Below, piece by piece: positions 36,184-40,780 of a stretch of 40,780 nucleotides of DNA. Within the stretch, counting starts at the first letter, position 1. Each line of letters starts with the position of its first letter. A model generated the notes under the pieces. The model was not told the origin of the DNA and searched no databases. It was given only the letters and a program-made list of their open reading frames with translations. Origin of the DNA: VRUE01 sp036276735 (GTDB lineage Bacteria > Actinomycetota > Thermoleophilia > Solirubrobacterales > 70-9); the NCBI GenBank assembly GCA_036276735.1, contig DASUOH010000010.1, positions 1 to 40,780 on the forward strand, given 5' to 3'. The translations under genes were made by a program, and so were the position numbers.

Positions 36184-36654
36184 TTATGCAGCGGTGCCGA
36201 CCGGCGCCGGCTTCTCGCGGCTGCCGCCACCGAACTCGACCAGCTCCGCCAGGGTCGTGCCGGCCAGCGCCTTGGTGACGCCGCCCTGCACTCGCGTCCA
36301 GAGCAGCTTCGTAGCGCAGGCATGGTCACCGTCGCTTTCGTGCGAGCAGAGGACCTTGCCCTCCGGAGTCTCGTTGAAGCACTCCATCGGCGCGATCTGG
36401 CCTTCGAGTGCCTCTACCACCGTGTCGAGGGTGATGTCCTCGGCCGGCTTGGCGAGGCTGTAGCCGCCGTGCGCCCCCCGAGTCGAGGTGACGAGACCGG
36501 CGCGCCGCAGCTTGGCGACGAGGTGCTCGAGGTATGAGAGCGGCAGTCGCTCAGCCTCGGCGACAACGCTGAGGGAGACCGGGGCAGAGCCAGGTTGGCG
36601 CCCCAGCGCGACCATCAGCCGCACTCCGTACTCGGCCTTCGTCGAAAACAGCAT
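36184..36654 (-). CDS. Rrf2-family Fe-S-sensing regulator of the suf genes
   Basis: 156 residues. The N-terminal winged helix is typical Rrf2 ('MLFSTKAEYGVRLMVALGRQ', 'YLEHLVAKLRRAGLVTSTRG', 'AHGGYSLAKPAEDITLDTV'). Three cysteines follow: 'MECFNETPEG', then Cys after 10 residues in 'KVLCSHES', then Cys after 9 more in 'GDHACATKL', placed as in the cluster-binding loop of IscR-like proteins. It probably binds an Fe-S cluster and represses suf when clusters are sufficient. An inverted repeat at 36661-36683 overlaps its promoter and recurs before the Rieske-sufBD unit. Confidence 0.92.
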   Translation of the reverse strand: MLFSTKAEYGVRLMVALGRQPGSAPVSLSVVAEAERLPLSYLEHLVAKLRRAGLVTSTRGAHGGYSLAKPAEDITLDTVVEALEGQIAPMECFNETPEGKVLCSHESDGDHACATKLLWTRVQGGVTKALAGTTLAELVEFGGGSREKPAPVGTAA

Positions 36655-36660
36655 CGGCTA

Positions 36661-36683
36661 AATCCTACTGAAGCGGTCGGTTA
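36661..36683. promoter_or_regulatory. Candidate autoregulatory Rrf2 operator
   Basis: AATCCTACT (36661-36669), 5 bases, GGTCGGTTA (36675-36683), 6 bases upstream of the Rrf2 start. The left half is identical to that at 32769 and the right half shares GTCGG. Same spacing and orientation support one regulator binding both sites. Confidence 0.65.
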
Positions 36684-36703
36684 TGCGAGCGCGGCGAGTG
36701 ACG

Positions 36704-38164
36704 CTAGGCGGAGGCGGCGTCGCTCGCCGGCTCCTTGCCGAGCTCGACGTGAGCGCGGCTGTCGGCGCCGCGGATCAAGACCAGGGTGAGCAGCAAGCCG
36801 AGCAGCGCGATCCCAGCGCCACCGAGGAAAGCGGCCTGGAACCCCTCGTTGAGGGCGTTCGCCGAGGGGACGGCGCCGGTCGTCAAATCCTCGGTGCGCG
36901 AGGTGGCGATCGTCGCCAGCACGGCCAGGCCGAGCGCGCCACCGATCTGCTGCGAGGTGTTGATCAGCCCGCTGGCAAGCCCCGCCTCGCTCTCCTCGAC
37001 TCCCGACACCGCGGCAATCGTCGTCGTCACGAAGGCGAAGCCGAGCCCCGCGGCGGCGAAAAGCGAGGGCCCGAGAACGTCCGTGAGGAAGCCGCCGCCG
37101 ACCGAGACGCGGCTGAACCAGACCAGGCCGATGACGATGAAGAGCAACCCGGTGGCCAGCACCGGCTTGTAGCCGACCTTGGTGACGAGTTGCGATGCGC
37201 CGGCAGCCGAGGCCATGATCAGCAGCGCCAGCGGCAGGTAGGAGAGCCCGGCCTTGATCGCGCTGTACTCGAGCACCTGCTGCATGTAGAGCGAGATGAA
37301 GAAGAACATCGAGAAGAGCGAGGCGCCGATCAGCAGCCCCACGACGTTGGCGCCGGTCAGAGTGCGGATGCGGAAGATCGAGAAGGGCACGAGCGGCTTG
37401 GCGGTGCGCAGCTCGATCGCGACGAAGGCAGTGAGGAGAGCCGCGGAGAGCGCCAGCAGCCCGACGGTCTGCGTGGATCCCCAGCCGGCGTCGTTGGCGT
37501 CGACCAGCGCGTAGACGAGGATCGAGAGCGCGGCGGTGATCGTCACCGCGCCGGCCACGTCGAAGACCCGCTTCTGGGCGTCGGCGCGGGTTTCGGCGAT
37601 CAGCCGGGGAGAGAGGAAGAGGGCGAACAGGCTGACCGGCACATTCACCCAGAGCACCCACTCCCAGCCGAGCCCGTCGGTGAGGATGCCGCCGAGCAGC
37701 ACGCCGGCGGCGCCACCGGAGCCGGCGACCGCGCCCCAGACCCCGAGCGCCTTGTTGCGCTCGGCGCCGTCGCTGAAGGTGGTGGTGACGATCGAGAGCG
37801 CGGCCGGCGAGATGATCGCGGCGCCCAGCCCCTGCGCGGCCCGGGCGGCGATCAGCTGCCCCTCGGTTGCCGCGAACCCGGCCAGCAGCGAGGCGAGGGC
37901 GACTATTCCCAGTCCGACCATGAACACCCGCCGTCGCCCGAGCAGGTCCGCCAGCCTTCCGCCGAGCAGCAGGAAGCCGCCGAAGGTGAGGACGTAGGCG
38001 TTGACCACCCACGAGAGGTTCGCCTGCGAGAAGTCGAGCGCATCGCCGATCGAGGGCAGCGCCACGTTGACGATCGAGGCGTCGAGGACGACGACGAACT
38101 GAGCCGAGCAGAGCAGGACGAGGGCCTGCCAACGCTTCTCCTGGAACTCTTGCGGGGCGGTCAT
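36704..38164 (-). CDS. DHA2-family MFS exporter (14 membrane spans)
   Basis: 486 residues. Major facilitator of the EmrB/QacA type: motif 'LDASIVNVALPSIGDALDFS' in span 1, motif A 'LGGRLADLLGRRRVFMVGLG', motif C-like 'GGAAGVLLGGILTDGLGWEW' and the characteristic 'ESEAGLASGLINTSQQIGGA' near span 12. About 14 hydrophobic spans. Such pumps expel drugs or small metabolites using the proton gradient; the substrate is unknown. It is the third gene of a minus-strand run with the kinase and response regulator (34-base gap), so the two-component system may control it. Confidence 0.93.
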   Translation of the reverse strand: MTAPQEFQEKRWQALVLLCSAQFVVVLDASIVNVALPSIGDALDFSQANLSWVVNAYVLTFGGFLLLGGRLADLLGRRRVFMVGLGIVALASLLAGFAATEGQLIAARAAQGLGAAIISPAALSIVTTTFSDGAERNKALGVWGAVAGSGGAAGVLLGGILTDGLGWEWVLWVNVPVSLFALFLSPRLIAETRADAQKRVFDVAGAVTITAALSILVYALVDANDAGWGSTQTVGLLALSAALLTAFVAIELRTAKPLVPFSIFRIRTLTGANVVGLLIGASLFSMFFFISLYMQQVLEYSAIKAGLSYLPLALLIMASAAGASQLVTKVGYKPVLATGLLFIVIGLVWFSRVSVGGGFLTDVLGPSLFAAAGLGFAFVTTTIAAVSGVEESEAGLASGLINTSQQIGGALGLAVLATIATSRTEDLTTGAVPSANALNEGFQAAFLGGAGIALLGLLLTLVLIRGADSRAHVELGKEPASDAASA

Positions 38165-38198
38165 CGCGCTTCAGTCAATCAAAGCCCCGGCGTCTGCC

Positions 38199-38828
38199 TC
38201 AAGGCTCGATCAGGCCGCGGCGAATCGCGTAGCGGACGAGCTCGACGCGGTCCCTCATGCCCAGCTTCCGCATGGCGTTCGAGCGGTGGTTCTCGACCGT
38301 CTTCTCGGAGAGGTGGAGGATCGCCGCGATCTCCTTCGTCGTGTGCGCCTCGGCGACGAGCTTGACGATCTCCTCCTCGCGCGGCGTCAGCTCCTCCTCA
38401 CCGGTCGAGCCGCGCTCGAGCAGGTCGCGGATCAGCGACCGCTGCGCCTCCGGCGTGAGGAAGGGCTCGCCGCGCTGGACCGCCCGGATCGCCTCCAGCA
38501 GCTCGGTGTCTGCCTGAGCCTTCAGGACGTAGCCCGAGGCACCCGCCTTCAGCGCCTCGAACAGGTAGCGCTCGTCGTCGTGCATCGAGAGGATCAGCAC
38601 CGCGACCTCGGGCGCCTGTTCGCGAATCTCGCGGGTCGCCTGCAGCCCGGTTAGCTTTGGCATCCGCACGTCGAGGATCGCCAGCTCGGGGCGCTCCCGG
38701 ATCGCCAGCTCCCGCGCCTCGGCCCCATCGGCGGCCTCGCCGATCACCTCGATGTCGGGCTGGCGCTCCAGGAGTAGGCGCAGCCCCGAGCGGACGATTC
38801 CATGGTCGTCGGCGATCAGGACGCGCAC
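38199..38828 (-). CDS. NarL/LuxR-family response regulator
   Basis: 209 residues from GTG 38828. The receiver domain has the acidic pair in 'VLIADDHGIVRSGLRLLLER', phosphorylated Asp53 in 'LAILDVRMPKLTG', and the later switch residues in 'ILSMHDDERYLFEALKAGAS' with Lys in 'GYVLKAQADTELL'. The C-terminal LuxR HTH (about 145-205) has 'LTPREEEIVKLVAEAHTTKE' and 'LHLSEKTVENHRSNAMRKLG'. A TAGCCT box lies 6 bases upstream of the start. It follows the kinase gene and precedes the MFS gene. Confidence 0.94.
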   Translation of the reverse strand: MRVLIADDHGIVRSGLRLLLERQPDIEVIGEAADGAEARELAIRERPELAILDVRMPKLTGLQATREIREQAPEVAVLILSMHDDERYLFEALKAGASGYVLKAQADTELLEAIRAVQRGEPFLTPEAQRSLIRDLLERGSTGEEELTPREEEIVKLVAEAHTTKEIAAILHLSEKTVENHRSNAMRKLGMRDRVELVRYAIRRGLIEP

Positions 38829-38834
38829 CGGTCC

Positions 38835-38904
38835 AGGCTAGACGGCCGTCAGGTTCTTCCGGTGCGACTTATGTGCCTATACCGAGCAAAACTCGCACCG
38901 GAAG
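38835..38904 (-). promoter_or_regulatory. Kinase-regulator intergenic region: -10 box plus 12-bp inverted repeat
   Basis: On the minus strand TAGCCT (38840-38835) ends 6 bases before the response regulator GTG. Between it and the kinase stop, CTTCCGGTGCGA (38856-38867) and TCGCACCGGAAG (38893-38904) form a perfect 12-bp inverted repeat with 25 bases between. In the transcript this is a strong stem-loop that could end kinase transcription or limit read-through, leaving the regulator with its own promoter. CCGGTGCG also occurs across the regulator start codon. Confidence 0.5.
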
Positions 38905-39771
38905 CTAGATCGCCTCGTCAGGCACCGCGAGACGGACGGTCGTCCCGTGGCCCGGCCGCGACTCGATCGTCAGCTCGGCGCCGACGGCGAGCGCCCGCTC
39001 GCGCATGCCGGCGATGCCCAGACCGCGCTCGGACTTCTCGAAGGCGAAGCCGCGGCCGTCGTCACGCACTTGCAGCTCGACCTCGTCGGCGCCCCGCCGC
39101 AGCCCTACCTCGACCCGCTCGGCTTCGCTGTGGCGCGCCGCGTTCGTGAGCGCCTCCTGAGCGACCCGGTAGAGCACCAGCTGGACGTCGTCGGGCAGGT
39201 CGGAGAACTCGCCTTCGGAGTGCAGCCCCGCCTCGATCCCGCCCGACCGCAGTTGCTCGATCTGCCCGGAGAGCGCGGCAACCAAGCCGTGGTCGTCGAG
39301 TGCGGTAGGCCGCAGCTGGCGGGCCAGCGAGAGCAGCTCGAGCATCGCCTGGTTGGCGACGGACTTGGTGTCCTCCAACTCGCGCGCCAGCTCCGGCGGC
39401 GCCTGCTCGCGCAGTGCCTCCAGCCGCAGCAGGAGCCCGGTCAGCGACTGGCTGACCTCGTCGTGGAGGTCACGGGCGACGCGGGCGCGCTCCTGCTCCT
39501 GGGCACGCAGCGTCGCACCGCCGGCGCGACGCCGCTCCGCCTCGAGCCGCCGCATCATCCGCAGGAAGGCAAGCTCCAGCCGCGCCACCTCCTCGGTCTC
39601 GGCGACGCCGTCGATCGACTCCGGCACGAATGGGCCCGGCCGGCTCAGGTCGACCTTCTCCATGTCCTCGACCAGCTTCTCCAGCGGTGCGAAGCGGCGC
39701 AGCAGAATGATGAGGTTGATCGCGAGCGCCGCTGCGACGACCGTGAGGGCGACGATGACCAGGGTCGTCAC
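38905..39771 (-). CDS. NarX/DesK-type sensor histidine kinase
   Basis: 288 residues from GTG 39771; a TTG at 39822 would add 17 residues. One membrane span at 2-21 ('TTLVIVALTVVAAALAINLI') is followed by a HAMP-like helix, the HisKA_3 dimerisation domain with phospho-His in 'ARVARDLHDEVSQSLTGLLL', and the HATPase domain: N-box 'QEALTNAARHSEAERV', 'VRDDGRGFAFEKSERGLGIA', 'GMRERALAVGAELTIESRPG'. There is no large extracellular sensor, so the signal may come from the membrane. It phosphorylates the adjacent NarL-type regulator. Confidence 0.9.
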   Translation of the reverse strand: MTTLVIVALTVVAAALAINLIILLRRFAPLEKLVEDMEKVDLSRPGPFVPESIDGVAETEEVARLELAFLRMMRRLEAERRRAGGATLRAQEQERARVARDLHDEVSQSLTGLLLRLEALREQAPPELARELEDTKSVANQAMLELLSLARQLRPTALDDHGLVAALSGQIEQLRSGGIEAGLHSEGEFSDLPDDVQLVLYRVAQEALTNAARHSEAERVEVGLRRGADEVELQVRDDGRGFAFEKSERGLGIAGMRERALAVGAELTIESRPGHGTTVRLAVPDEAI

Positions 39772-39780
39772 AGGGCGAGA

Positions 39781-39802
39781 ATAGGGGTTGTCCCCTATAG
39801 GG
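39781..39802. promoter_or_regulatory. Overlapping inverted repeats between the kinase and htpX genes
   Basis: ATAGGGG (39781-39787), TTGT, CCCCTAT (39792-39798) form a 7-4-7 repeat, and CCCTATAGGG (39793-39802) is an overlapping 10-bp palindrome. They lie 10 bases upstream of the kinase GTG and about 72 bases upstream of htpX. They are suited to a repressor acting on one or both divergent promoters. Which regulator binds is unknown. Confidence 0.4.
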
Positions 39803-39874
39803 AAATCGCCCACTGCGGGCAATACTTCACCGGAAGCACGTCAGGGGAAGCGCAAACTCACGAGGAGCGAACGA

Positions 39875-40738
39875 ATGACCACCACCAGAGAGTCCACCTT
39901 CGGCGCAACGTTGCGCACCACGATCCTTCTGGCATCGCTGTCTGGGCTATTCGTCGCGATCGGCTTCCTGATCGGCGGCTCCTCGACCGCGCTGCTCTTC
40001 CTCGGCATGGCGGCTCTGATGAACATGGGCTCCTACTTCTTCAGCGACAAGATCGCGCTGAAGATGAGCGGCGCCAAGCCGATCGAGGAGTCCGAGGCGC
40101 CGCGGCTCTACCAGATCATGCGGGAACTGACCACCCGAGCCGGCCTGCCGATGCCGCGCCTCTACATGATCCCCCAGGACCAGCCCAACGCCTTCGCGAC
40201 CGGTCGCGACCCCAAGCACGCGGCGGTCGCGGTCACCCAGGGCATCACCAAACTGCTCTCCGAGGACGAGCTGCGAGGAGTGCTCGCGCACGAGCTCGCC
40301 CACGTCAAGCACCGCGACATCCTGATCCAGTCGGTCGCCGCGACGATCGGCGCCGCGATCACCTACCTCGGCTACATGCTGATGTGGTTCGGCGGCGGCG
40401 AGGACAACGACTCTCCGTTCGGCCTGATCGCGATGCTGGCGATGATCCTGCTGGCCCCGCTGGCAGCGACGATCATCCAGCTCTCGATCTCGCGCCAGCG
40501 CGAGTACGCGGCGGACGCCGGCGGTGCCGCGATCAGCGGCAACCCTGAGTCCCTCGCCAGCGCACTGCTGCGGCTGGAGCAGGGGGCGGCGGCGATCCCG
40601 ATGCAGGTCAACCAGGCGGCCGAGCCTCTCTACATCGTCAAGCCGTTCCGCGGTGGCGGCTTCGCCAGCATGTTCTCGACCCACCCCCCGATCGAGGAGC
40701 GGGTCCGCCGCCTTCGCCAGATGCGTCCCTCCCTGTAG
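39875..40738 (+). CDS. htpX: HtpX-family membrane metalloprotease
   Basis: 287 residues from ATG 39875 with GAGGAG 7 bases upstream. Two N-terminal spans ('TTILLASLSGLFVAIGFLIG', 'ALLFLGMAALMNMGSYFFSD'), then the M48 peptidase domain: 'GLPMPRLYMIPQDQPNAFAT', the zinc motif HExxH in 'GVLAHELAHVKHRDI', two more spans ('AATIGAAITYLGYMLMWFGG', 'LIAMLAMILLAPLAATIIQL'), the third ligand Glu in 'ISRQREYAADAGGAAISGNP', and 'FSTHPPIEERVRRL' at the end. It degrades misfolded membrane proteins. The remaining 42 bases of the window show no gene. Confidence 0.95.
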   Translation: MTTTRESTFGATLRTTILLASLSGLFVAIGFLIGGSSTALLFLGMAALMNMGSYFFSDKIALKMSGAKPIEESEAPRLYQIMRELTTRAGLPMPRLYMIPQDQPNAFATGRDPKHAAVAVTQGITKLLSEDELRGVLAHELAHVKHRDILIQSVAATIGAAITYLGYMLMWFGGGEDNDSPFGLIAMLAMILLAPLAATIIQLSISRQREYAADAGGAAISGNPESLASALLRLEQGAAAIPMQVNQAAEPLYIVKPFRGGGFASMFSTHPPIEERVRRLRQMRPSL

Positions 40739-40780
40739 GGCCAGCTGTTCGCCGACGGGCCGAAAAGTCAACTCCGGGTT

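Noticed and set aside
1..40780. CRISPR arrays, tRNA or rRNA genes
   Set aside because: No regularly spaced repeats and no tRNA-like T-arm with matching acceptor stem were found by reading; no rRNA signature seen.

Overview
The window is high-GC DNA with dense, often overlapping genes, GTG/TTG starts and actinobacterial-type short -10 boxes. The gene set (SufBDSUC with an Rrf2 regulator, IspH, a WS/DGAT acyltransferase, FxsA, a DUF2071 protein, many ArsR/XRE regulators, several toxin-antitoxin pairs) suggests an actinobacterium, probably of the Thermoleophilia (Solirubrobacterales/Gaiellales-like). That placement is inference from gene content and codon bias; no rRNA or tRNA gene was seen.

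Positions 1-7176 look like accessory DNA. They hold the 5' end of an IS3-type transposase, three related small XRE regulators, a winged-helix-like protein, a secreted two-module cysteine protein, several unrecognised genes, a DUF2188 protein, a frameshifted DNA-binding protein, AT-richer non-coding stretches with inverted repeats, and a MazEF-like toxin-antitoxin pair. A short core-like segment follows (HAD hydrolase, hypothetical, MIP18/SufT-type protein). The 3' end of the MIP18 gene is duplicated about 1 kb downstream as a 44-bp direct repeat (one mismatch), and a HigBA-like toxin-antitoxin pair lies between the copies. Beyond it are decayed gene remnants.

Positions 10142-17000 hold a membrane-anchored NirK-like copper nitrite reductase with a fused C-terminal cupredoxin, a STAS protein, a regulator cluster (wHTH, ArsR, XRE, and an ArsR-like protein that is an internal tandem duplication), a SAM methyltransferase and a VapBC pair. 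Two unlinked 19-codon ORFs here encode nearly the same peptide (MKIAxVxRVFSSVxxxKH[A/S]). Both sit behind a GGGAGGTGA ribosome binding site, and one is translationally coupled to the methyltransferase. This is the best candidate for something undescribed.

Positions 17000-28800 are mostly chromosomal. They include FxsA, WS/DGAT, IspH, a thioredoxin-like protein, and a plus-strand run of a CADD-like (pABA synthase type) diiron protein, a cupredoxin, a polytopic membrane protein, DUF2071 and two tiny membrane proteins. Next come an SDR enzyme, an SRPBCC-membrane fusion, a phytoene-desaturase-like oxidoreductase and a DUF2231-Rieske protein.

Positions 28778-36683 hold UvsE and a split iron-sulfur assembly locus. 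One minus-strand unit is Rieske-SufB-SufD and the other is Rrf2-SufC-SufS-SufU, with a plus-strand VOC gene between them. The same inverted-repeat operator (AATCCTACT-N5-[A/G]GTCGG[A/T]T[T/A]) lies in front of both units, so the Rrf2 protein probably controls both and itself. The window ends with a kinase-response regulator-MFS exporter unit and a divergent HtpX protease.
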